A DNA stretch of 32,273 nt, taken from contig NZ_LN811360.1 in the NCBI RefSeq assembly GCF_001006805.1, positions 93,260 through 125,532 on the forward strand. Direction: 5' to 3'. A model generated the notes under the pieces. The model did no database searches. It saw only the letters and a program-made list of their open reading frames with translations, and was not told the origin of the DNA. Position numbers and translations under genes: made by a program. Below are positions 16,601 to 25,721 of the stretch, piece after piece. Numbering within the stretch: position 1 is the stretch's first letter; every line of letters begins with the position of its first letter. The DNA comes from Microvirga massiliensis. GTDB taxonomy: Bacteria; Pseudomonadota; Alphaproteobacteria; Rhizobiales; Beijerinckiaceae.

Positions 16601-19130
16601 GGGGGATCAGGTCTGCGACGATCATGCGATCGTCCCCGGTCAGGCGTGGCTCAGGCGAGTACAGAGGTTGATAGCGGCTCTCGCTGGTGCTGCTGGCGGC
16701 GATATGCACGAAAGCCTGCTCGCGACGGGTCAGCTTCAACTCGTCCGGTGTGAGCAGTCCGGCATCCAGGCGCAGCCGAAGACTTGTGTCCCACCAGGAA
16801 AGCAGCAGGGCGTGCCGCAACAGGATGTAGAGGAGGGCCTTGGGTCGTTTGTTGCCCGAAAAGCCCTGTTCACGCCGCAACATGTCGAGCGAGATACGGG
16901 CGGTGTCGGCCAGCCATTTCAGGTAATTGCGCCCGTCGTCTGTGTAGATCCGGACCGGTTCGGTCTCCGAGAGCGGACGGTCATCCACGAGGGGGCCCAT
17001 CAACCGATGCTGCGCCCCGTGGAACAGCCTGGAGAGAATGTCCGGATCCTCACCGTTCCAGCCCATCTGCTGTAACAGGTCTCGGGCCCGGGTCGTAGTC
17101 AGGATCGTTTGGAAGATCTGGAACAGCTCTCCCACCAGTCCGTCGAAACCGAATCGATTCAGGATATCGTCGAGGCTCTCCGCGTAGCGCTGGTGGAATT
17201 CGATAGAGGCCGGGTGAAGGGCCAGCACGGAGAGCAGCTCCTGGTGCGGGTCACCGCCCGCGCCGAGGCGACTGGCTCCATCCGCGAGCGGCTTCCAGGC
17301 ATCCGCGACCACGGAGGTGAGCTTCGTGATCACGCCAAGGGCCTCTGCGTCGAGTTCGTCATCGCCTGGAGCAACCGCCGGAACCAGGCGCGAGAGCACG
17401 GTCGTTGGCAGGACACCGTAGGGCTGGCGGCCGATGCGGAGGCATGGCAGGAGACCGCGGCCACTGACATAGCGCGTGAAGAAGGCTCTGGCGCGCTCCA
17501 CGGCCCGGTCACTGAAGATCGGATGGAGCATTGTCGAGAGAAAGTAGTCCCAGGTCGCAGGCCAAAGCGCGACCTGTGCGGAGCGGCTCTCCGACTGGTC
17601 CATGCCAGTCGCCCCCTGAAGGGTCGCCAGGATCGCAGGATCCAGCCCCACTGCCTCGGCGAGCCACTGCCCATCCTGCTTGATCGCCCATGCGGGGCGA
17701 TCCTCGAGAGCCGATGCTCCCTCGAAGACGCGGCCGAAGGAGCTGTCCGCCTCCGCGTCGGAGGCCCGGTTGTGGCCTGACGAGCTTCCCTCGGTATTGT
17801 TGGTCGGCGCCCCTTGGGGAACGAGTGCCAAGCCGTTTCGGCTGTTCTGGTGATGGATCAGGAGCTGTTCCAGCTGGCGCTGGGACTCGTCCGGCTTCGG
17901 CCCGATCCGCAGGCCGATCGCGAAGAGGCGCTCCACGCCGCCGCTGGTCGCGGGGGTCAGGGTGATGCGCAAGCCCATCCCGACCTCGACAGCCTTGTCG
18001 AAGTCGATCATCCACTGGAGCTCATCCGGGATGATGAGCTTGCCGTTCTCTTGGCGGAGCGCCTCCTCCGGGGCGGCCGAGGGATCGGGGCCGATCGCAA
18101 GTGTCGGGGGGATAGGCTCGCCGATCTCCTCAAGGACGAGAGCGCCCCCTTGGAAGCCGAGCAGGACGAACCTCGTCGGCAGGAGGTGGACGCGAGCAGC
18201 TTTCGTCCAGGATGTCGCCTTGACCTTGTCGGGCGCCGGGAGCGTCAGGGCCATGAAGGCTACACGCACGGTCGCGGCGAGCCGGTCGGGCGCTGGCGAG
18301 GCCTCGTCGAGGTTGAAGGGCGCACGGCTCCGGACATCCGCGGCCGCGGCGGCACCGAGCGCGGTTATCAGGGCCGATTCTGCCTCCGCGACGCGCTCCG
18401 CGTCGGGGCCGGCCCGCCAGATTGCCTCCCAGTATGCGGCTGCTGCCGCCCTGCTGCCTGCCGGAGGAACGGCATCCCCGATCACGACGAGGACAACCTC
18501 GTCGGCCCCGCCATGGACCGGTTCGTCACCTGCGTTGAGCGGGGTGATTATCTGGACGATCCAGCCGGCACGTCCGCAGCCACAGCTCGCAACCAAGCCG
18601 CGCCAGGCCGTCCGCCGGCGATCCCGATCTCCACCGGCACGCCACCACTCGCCCCAGAACTGGCGAACGGCGGCAGCTTCACTTTGCGAAAGATCCTCCT
18701 CGAAGGTGTCGAGCGCCCACTGGTCCGGGTAGATCCGGACCCAGAGCTCGCCATCGCGGAAGCGGGTCTCCAACCGCATCGGCATCATGAGAAGCGGCGT
18801 GTCACCGCTCAGATGGTCCGCGTTGCTGCGAGGATCCGTGAGCCCTCCGAGCCTTCTGACCGCTTCAGCCAGCTTGGGCCGGATCTCGCCGACGGCAGTG
18901 CGCCGCTCTGCCAACTCGGCCTCGGCCTCTTCGATGCTTGCATCGAGTTCCTGGATCTGCTTCTGCGCATCCGGATCGCGCGGATCGGCCCGGCGCCCCG
19001 CGATTATGCGCTCTGCCCGAAGCCGTCGAAGCTTGGCGCTCGCGGCTTTCGCTGCTCCCTCGGCCTCCGACAACTTGGTCTCGGCCTCTTGGACCTCCGC
19101 AAAGGCCTTGTTGATCTCCTCGCTAGCCAC
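13650..19130 (-). CDS. Unassigned giant protein (1826 residues)
   Basis: A very large protein with no family I can name. Layout by eye: an N-terminal Glu/Ala-rich coiled coil at ~1-95 (INKAFAEVQEAETKLSEAEG and later repeats); a block at ~110-160 with LLMMPMRLETRFRDGELWVR and IYPDQWALDTFEEDLS; a long mixed middle; a second long helical region at ~1330-1600; and a C-terminal domain with LLVDEWTETIP and AGLAFHHDSPDCEAPQAMLL (~1725-1770). No signal peptide, membrane helix or catalytic motif is evident. The start is GTG at 19130, overlapping the previous gene's stop by 8 nt (GTGGCTAG), with GGGAG upstream. It overlaps the next gene at its 3' end as well. Size, coiled coils and coupling point to a structural scaffold, which is inference. 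Confidence 0.88.
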   Translation of the reverse strand: MASEEINKAFAEVQEAETKLSEAEGAAKAASAKLRRLRAERIIAGRRADPRDPDAQKQIQELDASIEEAEAELAERRTAVGEIRPKLAEAVRRLGGLTDPRSNADHLSGDTPLLMMPMRLETRFRDGELWVRIYPDQWALDTFEEDLSQSEAAAVRQFWGEWWRAGGDRDRRRTAWRGLVASCGCGRAGWIVQIITPLNAGDEPVHGGADEVVLVVIGDAVPPAGSRAAAAAYWEAIWRAGPDAERVAEAESALITALGAAAAADVRSRAPFNLDEASPAPDRLAATVRVAFMALTLPAPDKVKATSWTKAARVHLLPTRFVLLGFQGGALVLEEIGEPIPPTLAIGPDPSAAPEEALRQENGKLIIPDELQWMIDFDKAVEVGMGLRITLTPATSGGVERLFAIGLRIGPKPDESQRQLEQLLIHHQNSRNGLALVPQGAPTNNTEGSSSGHNRASDAEADSSFGRVFEGASALEDRPAWAIKQDGQWLAEAVGLDPAILATLQGATGMDQSESRSAQVALWPATWDYFLSTMLHPIFSDRAVERARAFFTRYVSGRGLLPCLRIGRQPYGVLPTTVLSRLVPAVAPGDDELDAEALGVITKLTSVVADAWKPLADGASRLGAGGDPHQELLSVLALHPASIEFHQRYAESLDDILNRFGFDGLVGELFQIFQTILTTTRARDLLQQMGWNGEDPDILSRLFHGAQHRLMGPLVDDRPLSETEPVRIYTDDGRNYLKWLADTARISLDMLRREQGFSGNKRPKALLYILLRHALLLSWWDTSLRLRLDAGLLTPDELKLTRREQAFVHIAASSTSESRYQPLYSPEPRLTGDDRMIVADLIPRLLGHGPTRHLTDTIEAIERLSGLPTARLERLLAEHLDCCSHRLDAWRLGLVHHRLLTMRNVRDGGAGSVKRGIHLGAFAWLEEVRPEPSRLSDVPITDELAEALEIPAGEKLQRDSLNGGFIHAPSLNHATTAAILRSGYLAHATTGQPDLMAVNISSERMRLAQSVLQGVREGQSLGALLGYRLERGMHDRHGLAEIDFLIYELRRVFPSPGDRDARQAIDGLDLVRHIHQAGIRTYPFGRADLPPVTTAEATAVNIEIERLLDLHDAIADLALAEGVHQAVLGNVDRVAATFDTFSKGGFPPEPAVLQTPRSGTTLTHRVGLHLRAGLSHETSPVAGIPMTPRAIAEPAVNEFVSRMLPPMGDIRVRVTWRDDANAEFVRQVSMKDVGLQPIDLLHLVHLGGQAMSELDERIARHITSDDGLPPALASGVTLHYADRITGLTTVFEIAPLIGHLRTLLMRSRPLRATDVMPAAEAKRGTDEAGVQSDGARPAAVLSALQDWRERADQLISDLTTLIDDTAAGPAAMVEGIDLLIDRAIDILGEAGRFGIPASGWGDILERRLTALTRMLDAVDAVVLRWQRKLADADAQLATEAALPTTAEIPERNRLLILAEAAISAEQTDPIPADADVYRAAVEQKRADFATRLGELQAIRPGSTDLSGTIAMVTDLLPLTDFDATPFDLSSTEEEVVAFVGYLRQRIAAVVATCDKRIDAATAQLSAYEAATPGRARAEAAIAASKALVGEDAVVIPEFTVSRPLGDEWEAAIAWSRTGGLTTHLSKTRSYPVDDWLTGVARVREKMRAWEQASLLASVLGRSEPQLLPTQWPHRSEPWIALELPSGFSPVGERVLYTAHYPTAFDKTQAVCGLLVDEWTETIPIEEITAGLAFHHDSPDCEAPQAMLLMVPPQPTPAWQWDDIVDTLHETLDLARMRAIEPSQVDATPFASFLPATVMAATVYGTSIAANLALNNSVLSALGGPDA

Positions 19131-22100
19131 GGAGCATCTCCCTCGCGTGGATCGCGACTTGGACGGGAGCCTGGTAGGTGATGTAGGCCACCTCCGAGGA
19201 CTGCATGTTCGGCCCCCAGCTCAGGACGCGGTCGTCCTGCCACTGCGGCCGCTTCTCCGCCACGTCGGGTGCAGTTGGTTCTGTCAGGATGTGGCTTGGC
19301 GCGGTTGTACCCACGGGCACAAAGCGCGCATTGGCTGGCAGCACGTCGGCCCAAGCAAAGTCGTTCCAGACATTCAGGGCGCCCGTGCGCTCGATGTCAA
19401 AGCCGAAGCGCGGTTCCCCCGGACGCTCCTGGATCACGAAGAACCAACCCGGATCGTCAGTCGAGTGCTCGCCCGTCTCGCCACGGGCTGCCGTGGCCGT
19501 CAGGTCGAAGCCGAAGAAGTAGATGTCTGGATCGACCTTGGCCTCGTAGAGAGGCGTGCGCAGCTTGGTGGGGGGAGGATTGGTCTCCTCCGCGGAGGTG
19601 AGTTCCACCAGGACACGCTCGGCCGTCGGATCGATTGTTCCGTCGTCCCGGCGAACCCATTCCGCACGTTGAGCGTAGATGACCGCGGTCGGATAGCGCT
19701 TCAGCAACTCGCCCCGGATGACGAGCACGACCTCTTCTTCGGCGGTGCCGGGCGAGGCCTCGCGGTTGTCGTGGTCGCCGAGATCGGAAGCCTGGGACCA
19801 GAGATGCAGGGGAGGGATGTCGCGGAGGCGCTCGCGCCGGGCTTGGGGTGTCTCGCCGGGAACCGGCAGGGCTGCGGTCGGGTCCCAAAACTGTCGGAAA
19901 TAGCTGCCCCGCTGGTCGGTCGGGTATTCCCGCCAAAGCAGCTCGCGGGCGAACTCGTGGTTCAGGCCGACGAGATATGCCTCGATGAAGCGCTGGTTCG
20001 TCTCCAGCAGGGTGACGCTGTTCTGCTCGACGAGGTTGAGGTTCGGGAGAAAGAGCTCGCTCGAGATGTCGACGAGAGGCTTGTACATGGGCACGTCGAT
20101 CTCGGGGTAGGCCATTGCCTCCTTGAAGCGCTCGACGACCAACGGGCGTAGCCGTTCGGGGATGCGAAGCCCGCTAAGGGTCCGGCGGGGAATCGTTCGG
20201 TTGGGATGGAGGCTGTCCAGTGCCGCCGCGATCACGTCTCGCACCGGAAGGGCCGGGCGAGGCGGCTCCTGTGAGACCTTCGAGGTTGCGGTAATGAGAT
20301 CTGCGACGGCGCGCGTCGCCTCCTTGAAGCGCTCTCCCGCCTCGCTGTCCCGTTCGCCATGGACAGGATCGGGGGCCCGGTCCCAAGGGGGTGTGAGAGG
20401 CCGGTAATTCGGGTTGCGGGGCAGCGCGCCGACGAGCTCGGACCTGCGTCGCCGGTCGTCGAGAAGCCCGAGACGGTCATCCAATCCGCGGCGGGCGAAG
20501 ACTTCGCGGGACAGTCTCGCGAAATTCGGGAGCAACAGGGCTCCCTTGGGGGCAACCTTCGGATCAGCGGCCCTGATCTCGCCGGCGGCCATACGCTCGA
20601 TGATGTTCTGACGCGGGCGGGATTTCGGCGCGGCTCCGAAGGTGCGGCGGGCAATCCGCGAGCCCGGACGGTTCAGGCGTCGCATGGCCGCTGAGGTCGG
20701 TGCGGCCCCCAGGTTGGAGGCGGCCACCTGATGTCCGACGGTGATGCCGTCCAAGAGGACGCGACGAAGGACGGGCGAGGTCAGGGCAAGGAGTCCGCCG
20801 GGATCAGTCGCGAGCCGGGGCACGAGATGGCGGCCGTGCCAGCTCAGGGCAACCTGCTGGGCGAGATGGGCAAGCCGGATCCGGCGGTTTGCCTCGAGCA
20901 CGTCCCCGACCTGTTTCCAGGCCGCCGCCATGTAGTCCTCCTGGTTTTTCTGGACGACCTCAGTGCCAAAGGCCGCCGCGACCCTGAAGCGAGGGTCGAG
21001 GTTCAGGTCATGCACCCAGTTATCTTGCCTGGCTGGAGGAGGCGGCGCCGGATCCAGAAGCCGGCTCGTAAGGGCATGCCACTGCCCGTACAGAGGCGGG
21101 GTAATGACGGGGTCGGGATCTGATGCCTCGCCGCTTTCGTAATCGGCGGCCAGGTTGATCAGGTTGGCGAGAGCGACCTGGAAGGGGTGCGGGTAAGGCT
21201 GGCTCCAGTTCTCGTATTTCTGCGCTGTGGCAAGCTCGGTCGGATCGAGGCTCGACTGCGGAACTTGCAGTGCACCGCCCAGTCGGAGGACGCCTCCCAA
21301 GGCGGGGTTCGAGATGCCCGGCAGGTTGGATCCGGGCGCCTGGACATCCATGTCGCGCTGCCCGACCCGCGGGTTGACCGGCCGTGGCCGAAGCAGCCGC
21401 GCGAGCTGCTCGAAGTCGCCGAGCGCACCCGTGCTGAAGGCCCAGCGATGATAATAGGGGAACTGCCCGCCGGCTTCGCGGCCCGCATAGGCAGCCCAGG
21501 CGGACGCAGTGGGGTTCGGAGCTGCGGCCGGCGAGAGGCCAAGCCCCGCCAGTCGCCCGCTCTCGAAGGTCGGCACTACGAAGGCGTGATAGGACGTGTT
21601 GGGCGTGAGCTTCCGAGGACAGAGGAGGCGCGACGAGGCATGGTCTGCGTTCTCGGCGAGCGTTGCCTCGAGGCGGGAGATCGCCGCGGTCGCGTCGTCG
21701 GAGAGGATGTCGCCAGGAGCCGGCAAGAGGCTCCGGTTCACATGCACATGCGCCCAAGCCCAGAGTTGCTCGGCCGGCGGGAACAGCCCGAGATCGTCGA
21801 CCGTGATGACGCCAGGGCGCTCGAAGGACGCTGCTCCGGCGTCCGCGAAGTCCCTTTCTGTCACATTCTTGAATTCCCCTTCTGCCAGCACGACCAGTGA
21901 GATCCAGGGCCGGAGGCGCTTGGTGACCGGGTCCGGTGCTGCAGGCGTGTAACGCCAGGGGAGGTCCTCTTCGTAGAATTCCACAAAGGCGAGGTAATTC
22001 GGCTCGAAGTTGGTGATGCCAGGGCGGGGCTCCATGCGCACGACTATGCGCTGCTGGACCTTTGTGAGGTCTCCCGGACCAAAGAGAGCGATATCGCGGT

Positions 22101-22275
22101 GAATAGGGCGGCCCGGGAGTGCCGCTCCGTTCGGAGCAGTTCCCGAGATGACGAGGTCGACCGGGATCGTGACGCGTGTCCCCGGGATCGCTGCGCCATC
22201 TGCTGCTGTAATCGTGTTGGCGATCCCGCGCCGCAGCCAGGGCAAGAAGGAGTATGTACCGATCGTGTCGGTCAT
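19123..22275 (-). CDS. Unassigned large protein (1050 residues), begins TYSFLPWLRRGIAN
   Basis: A 1050-residue soluble protein that I cannot place in a characterised family. Distinct blocks: TYSFLPWLRRGIANTI at the N-terminus (~7-22), LFGPGDLTKVQQRIVVRMEP, ITNFEPNYLAFVEFYEED then LPWRYTPAAP (~85-120), RLRPWISLVVLAEGEF, NTSYHAFVVPTFESGRLAGL (~215-245), YFFGFDLTA and a C-terminal SSEVAYITYQAPVQVAIHAR. It is beta- and proline-rich, with no signal peptide or membrane segment. The ATG overlaps the DUF6603 gene stop by 4 nt (ATGA). Like its neighbours it may be a building block of a large complex. The ITNFEPNYL...FYEEDLPWRY segment is the best seed for a database search. Confidence 0.88.
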   Translation of the reverse strand: MTDTIGTYSFLPWLRRGIANTITAADGAAIPGTRVTIPVDLVISGTAPNGAALPGRPIHRDIALFGPGDLTKVQQRIVVRMEPRPGITNFEPNYLAFVEFYEEDLPWRYTPAAPDPVTKRLRPWISLVVLAEGEFKNVTERDFADAGAASFERPGVITVDDLGLFPPAEQLWAWAHVHVNRSLLPAPGDILSDDATAAISRLEATLAENADHASSRLLCPRKLTPNTSYHAFVVPTFESGRLAGLGLSPAAAPNPTASAWAAYAGREAGGQFPYYHRWAFSTGALGDFEQLARLLRPRPVNPRVGQRDMDVQAPGSNLPGISNPALGGVLRLGGALQVPQSSLDPTELATAQKYENWSQPYPHPFQVALANLINLAADYESGEASDPDPVITPPLYGQWHALTSRLLDPAPPPPARQDNWVHDLNLDPRFRVAAAFGTEVVQKNQEDYMAAAWKQVGDVLEANRRIRLAHLAQQVALSWHGRHLVPRLATDPGGLLALTSPVLRRVLLDGITVGHQVAASNLGAAPTSAAMRRLNRPGSRIARRTFGAAPKSRPRQNIIERMAAGEIRAADPKVAPKGALLLPNFARLSREVFARRGLDDRLGLLDDRRRRSELVGALPRNPNYRPLTPPWDRAPDPVHGERDSEAGERFKEATRAVADLITATSKVSQEPPRPALPVRDVIAAALDSLHPNRTIPRRTLSGLRIPERLRPLVVERFKEAMAYPEIDVPMYKPLVDISSELFLPNLNLVEQNSVTLLETNQRFIEAYLVGLNHEFARELLWREYPTDQRGSYFRQFWDPTAALPVPGETPQARRERLRDIPPLHLWSQASDLGDHDNREASPGTAEEEVVLVIRGELLKRYPTAVIYAQRAEWVRRDDGTIDPTAERVLVELTSAEETNPPPTKLRTPLYEAKVDPDIYFFGFDLTATAARGETGEHSTDDPGWFFVIQERPGEPRFGFDIERTGALNVWNDFAWADVLPANARFVPVGTTAPSHILTEPTAPDVAEKRPQWQDDRVLSWGPNMQSSEVAYITYQAPVQVAIHAREMLRG

Positions 22276-25200
22276 GGGGTCACCCCGCTGAGTTCTGCGC
22301 TCGGAAGCACGTGGATCGCGTCTGCCAGGTTGGGGTCTGCGGCGATCAGCGAGGCCATGTGGTCCATCGCGGCCGCTTCGCTGGCGAAGACCGCGTCGGC
22401 AGCCACGGCGACATTGGTCGACGCCGAGGCAACGGCGAAGTGATCCCCGGAAATGGAGATGGCGTCGCCATAAGGATCCAACCGGCGCTTCGTGTTCGTC
22501 GAGAGGGGGGATCTTGCGATCGAGGCTCCGCCGAGGAAGTGCTCGAACAGAGAACCGATCGAAGTCTGGAAACGCAGGACGCGCCGACGGAAACGGTTGT
22601 CGATAACGGTCCGGTCGAAGCGCACCACCCGCTTGGTCAGGCGGGCCGTGGCCGCGGAGGCGGTGGCCGTGAGCTCGATGCCGCCATGCTGGCGCTCATA
22701 AGCGGGACGAGACAGCTTGGCCGCGTCGTCCATGTCGATGAACTGGGCGAGGGCGAAGGACTCGTCCAGATCACCGCGCCGAGAGAGCGACGCACTTGAG
22801 ACCGTGATCGAGACCCGCGATGCGTCGCGGGCTCGCCGGTTGCCGACCTTATTGATCGAAAGATCGAGCGGGATCGCCCTCTGGCGCACCTGCAGCGTGC
22901 CGACCGGATGAAGAACGAGGACACCCGCGTCTTCCGGGGTGTCGAGAGACCGAACCGTGACGGAAAGGCTCGCCCCCGGAGGGAGGAGAGCCGTCCAGGA
23001 CTGATCCTTGGCGAACTCGGCCTCCACAAGGGGGAGGACATCGATCGGCTCGAGCGCCGGTGGGCTCGGATCTCCCCAGGTGATGTCGAAATCGGCCGAG
23101 ATATCGAAGAAGAGCAGCGAGATGGAGCCGGTGCCTCGTGCCCGCCATGGCTGCGGTCCCTCGAGAGTGAGATGCAGCTGCAGGCTGAACACGTCGGCCC
23201 CGAAAGCCCGTAGCGATGCGGCGGCCGAGATGTCGATGACGAAGTAGAGGGGCGAGAACTGGAACAGGGCGTCGAAGCCGATAAGCCCCTGGACCGAGAA
23301 GGAATCGAAGCCGAAGAAGAACTCCGCGCTGGCTCCCAGCTGGGCCGTGTTGCTCGTGACCGCGAAATAGCCCTGATACCGAATGCGGGCATGCTCGGTA
23401 TCGATGATGCTCACCACTATCCGGGCAGGGCTCGGGAAGGGCAGAGGCGGCGGCATGAAACGGGGATGGAAACCGCCGACGCTGATGACGAAGTTGGCGT
23501 TATCGCTCCAGGCAACGAGCAGCCCCATCTCGCCCGAGATCGTCATGAACAGGACGCGGGAATCGAAGAGGCCGGCGAAGAAGAAGAGGCGCTTCTTGTC
23601 GAACTCGATCGCTCCCACGAAGCTCACCTGAAGCAGGATCAGGGGCGCGCGCTCGTCGGGGATCGCGACTTTCAGCACTCCGACGATGGCGATATTGCCG
23701 GGAATCTCGATGATGACGCCAACCGAGAGACTGACGAGGGTCGGCGTTCCCCAGCCGATCTTCAGCATCGGGCCGATCAGGAATGTCCCCTGACGGGCGG
23801 GGAAGAAGGTTCGCAGATCGCTCAGGATGCGCGGCGCGTTCGCCACGATATCCTGCGGGAACATGATGGAGCCGAGCGCGCCGGTGCGCACGCCGGTCAT
23901 CAGTGCCTCGAGATTCATCGTCCGGTTGAGCCCGACGAGCCCGCCGATGGCGAGCAGGGTGAAACCGAAGCCGAGCTGGATGCCCGTCCCGAAATCGATG
24001 CTGATCAGGACGACCAGCGAAAAGCCGGGACTACCGTCCGGATTGCGCGTCGTAATGAGGCCGATGGCCCGCACCGCCACGACTTCGGCAAAGACGAGCT
24101 CCAGGGCGCCGCCGTACTCCCCGCGCTCCTCGTTGATGGTGAGGAAGCCGCCGCCCTTCACCACGCCGACGTCGAGGCTGAGACCAACTCCAGTCGGCGC
24201 CTTGAAGCGCACCTGAAGATTGGCCGGACCAAGGTTTCCGCCTCCTGGAGGGAAGCTGAGGATGGCGCGCGCCCCGATCTGCTCGACGGTCGCGGAGAGG
24301 GGGCCAAGGGCTGCCTTGATCGTGGCGCCCAGGTCCGTCGGGAAACTCGCGGCTTCTACTCCGATCCGCATGGAGACCCCCTGGATCTCCACGGGGCCGA
24401 GTTCAACGTGCGTGGGGACCTGCACCTCGAGGCCGCCGCTGCCCGTGAAGTAGACACCCTGACCGGCCGTCCACCCGAACCCGAGATCGAACGCGGCCTC
24501 CAGGCCGAAGCCGCCCATGATGGACCCGATGAAGCCATCCGCCTCGGCGAGGGAGATCACGAGCTTGCCCCCGGCGATCGCTCCCTCGATGGCGAGATCG
24601 CCCCGGGCGCTTCCCTGCGCAGGATCCCAGGCGAAGAGGCCTTTGACGCCCGCGCTGAGACGCTGCGCCTCGAGTCGGCTGCCGCCGACGGCACCGAGGA
24701 GTGTCACGACCGACTCCTCGGGAGCCGGTACGCGGGCCAGGCTCACTCCGACTTCCCCTTGGATGGTGGTGCCTGCGCCCGGAGGGATGAAGCTGATGGA
24801 GGAGGGAGGCTGGACTCGCGCCCGCGCCGCGGCGGTCGCCGAACCGCTGGCCTCGATGGCGAGTTGCAGCCACGGCGCCACGTCGAAGGTGAAAGAGAAG
24901 TCGTCCCCGAAGTCGAGGTTTAGAACCAGGTCGAGCCCCGGGGGTACGACGCCGGGCGGGGTCCCCGTGAGCGAGGCGATGAAGAACTCGATCGCGGTCT
25001 GCGGGACCGCATCGGCAGTGAGGCTCTGCGCCACTGGCAGGCCGAGTCCTGACATGACGCTGCCGAGACGGCTGAGCAGGAGGGATGCCTGGAAATCGGC
25101 CTGCCCCCAACGGTAGAGGTCGCGTGCCAGAGTTTCGGGCGATGTCAGGAAGGCGCTGATCCGATCGAAGTTGAGGGTCGGCGCCACCGTCTCCGGCTTC

Positions 25201-25721
25201 GCGGGATCCGAGGAGCCGGCATTGAGATGAATCTCGTCGATGACGCCGAGAATTTCGCAAAGCCCTGCGAGGGTCGGCCGACTCTGCTGCAGGTAGTCGA
25301 CGAGGATCAGGTCGAGGAGACGTTTCGGCAGGGCCGCCGCGAAGGCCGAGAGCTCCGCCGGGGTTACGCCCGGCGCGGACCCCATCGCATTGACGGCCCG
25401 GCTAACGGCGGCGAAGGCGTCAATGATGGCCTTCGCCTTCTCGGCCAATCGGGCAGCATCGGCCGAGATCGTGATGCCGCCGGCGTCCGCCGAGATCGAG
25501 GTGCTGAGCGCGCTGATGAGTGCGGGGAGCTCGCCCGCCGCGCTCGCGCCCGCTCCGATCGCCGCCCTGAGGTCGGGCGTCAACAGTTCAGGCGGCAGGT
25601 AGATACCGAGTTGTCCCAGTGTGCCCGATGCACGATCGGGCTGCAGCCGTTGGGCCAACGGCTGCAAGGCCTCGCCGAGGAGCAAGGCAATCTGCTCGAA
25701 GGTTCCAGGCTCAGTCGGCAT
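22272..25721 (-). CDS. DUF6603-like protein (1149 residues)
   Basis: The second half matches what I know as DUF6603, a large domain of unknown function: ILLQVSFVGAIEFDKKRLFF, FAGLFDSRVLFMTISGEMGL, ISVGGFHPRFMPPPLPFP. The N-terminus (~1-180) is helical and Ala/Leu-rich (EQIALLLGEALQPLAQRLQP). The middle (~390-900) is a long succession of amphipathic beta strands with many Gly residues, such as a beta-groove, solenoid or barrel could show. No signal peptide. The start chosen is the ATG at 25721, with an excellent GGGGAGG at 6-nt spacing and an 11-nt overlap with the oxidase stop (ATGCCGACTGA); the frame is open 20 codons further up. Function is unknown; binding of lipids or other hydrophobic ligands is a guess from strand pattern only. 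Confidence 0.82.
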   Translation of the reverse strand: MPTEPGTFEQIALLLGEALQPLAQRLQPDRASGTLGQLGIYLPPELLTPDLRAAIGAGASAAGELPALISALSTSISADAGGITISADAARLAEKAKAIIDAFAAVSRAVNAMGSAPGVTPAELSAFAAALPKRLLDLILVDYLQQSRPTLAGLCEILGVIDEIHLNAGSSDPAKPETVAPTLNFDRISAFLTSPETLARDLYRWGQADFQASLLLSRLGSVMSGLGLPVAQSLTADAVPQTAIEFFIASLTGTPPGVVPPGLDLVLNLDFGDDFSFTFDVAPWLQLAIEASGSATAAARARVQPPSSISFIPPGAGTTIQGEVGVSLARVPAPEESVVTLLGAVGGSRLEAQRLSAGVKGLFAWDPAQGSARGDLAIEGAIAGGKLVISLAEADGFIGSIMGGFGLEAAFDLGFGWTAGQGVYFTGSGGLEVQVPTHVELGPVEIQGVSMRIGVEAASFPTDLGATIKAALGPLSATVEQIGARAILSFPPGGGNLGPANLQVRFKAPTGVGLSLDVGVVKGGGFLTINEERGEYGGALELVFAEVVAVRAIGLITTRNPDGSPGFSLVVLISIDFGTGIQLGFGFTLLAIGGLVGLNRTMNLEALMTGVRTGALGSIMFPQDIVANAPRILSDLRTFFPARQGTFLIGPMLKIGWGTPTLVSLSVGVIIEIPGNIAIVGVLKVAIPDERAPLILLQVSFVGAIEFDKKRLFFFAGLFDSRVLFMTISGEMGLLVAWSDNANFVISVGGFHPRFMPPPLPFPSPARIVVSIIDTEHARIRYQGYFAVTSNTAQLGASAEFFFGFDSFSVQGLIGFDALFQFSPLYFVIDISAAASLRAFGADVFSLQLHLTLEGPQPWRARGTGSISLLFFDISADFDITWGDPSPPALEPIDVLPLVEAEFAKDQSWTALLPPGASLSVTVRSLDTPEDAGVLVLHPVGTLQVRQRAIPLDLSINKVGNRRARDASRVSITVSSASLSRRGDLDESFALAQFIDMDDAAKLSRPAYERQHGGIELTATASAATARLTKRVVRFDRTVIDNRFRRRVLRFQTSIGSLFEHFLGGASIARSPLSTNTKRRLDPYGDAISISGDHFAVASASTNVAVAADAVFASEAAAMDHMASLIAADPNLADAIHVLPSAELSGVTP

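Noticed and set aside
17814..20151. Long plus-strand frames (455 and 454 codons at 17814-19181 and 18787-20151)
   Set aside because: Antisense to the 1826- and 1050-residue genes, which have overlapping starts and ribosome-binding sites; the plus frames have shadow composition and no domains.
23391..24923. 510-codon plus-strand open frame
   Set aside because: Antisense to the DUF6603 gene; Asp/Glu/Arg/His-rich composition is typical of a complement frame opposite a hydrophobic beta-rich protein.
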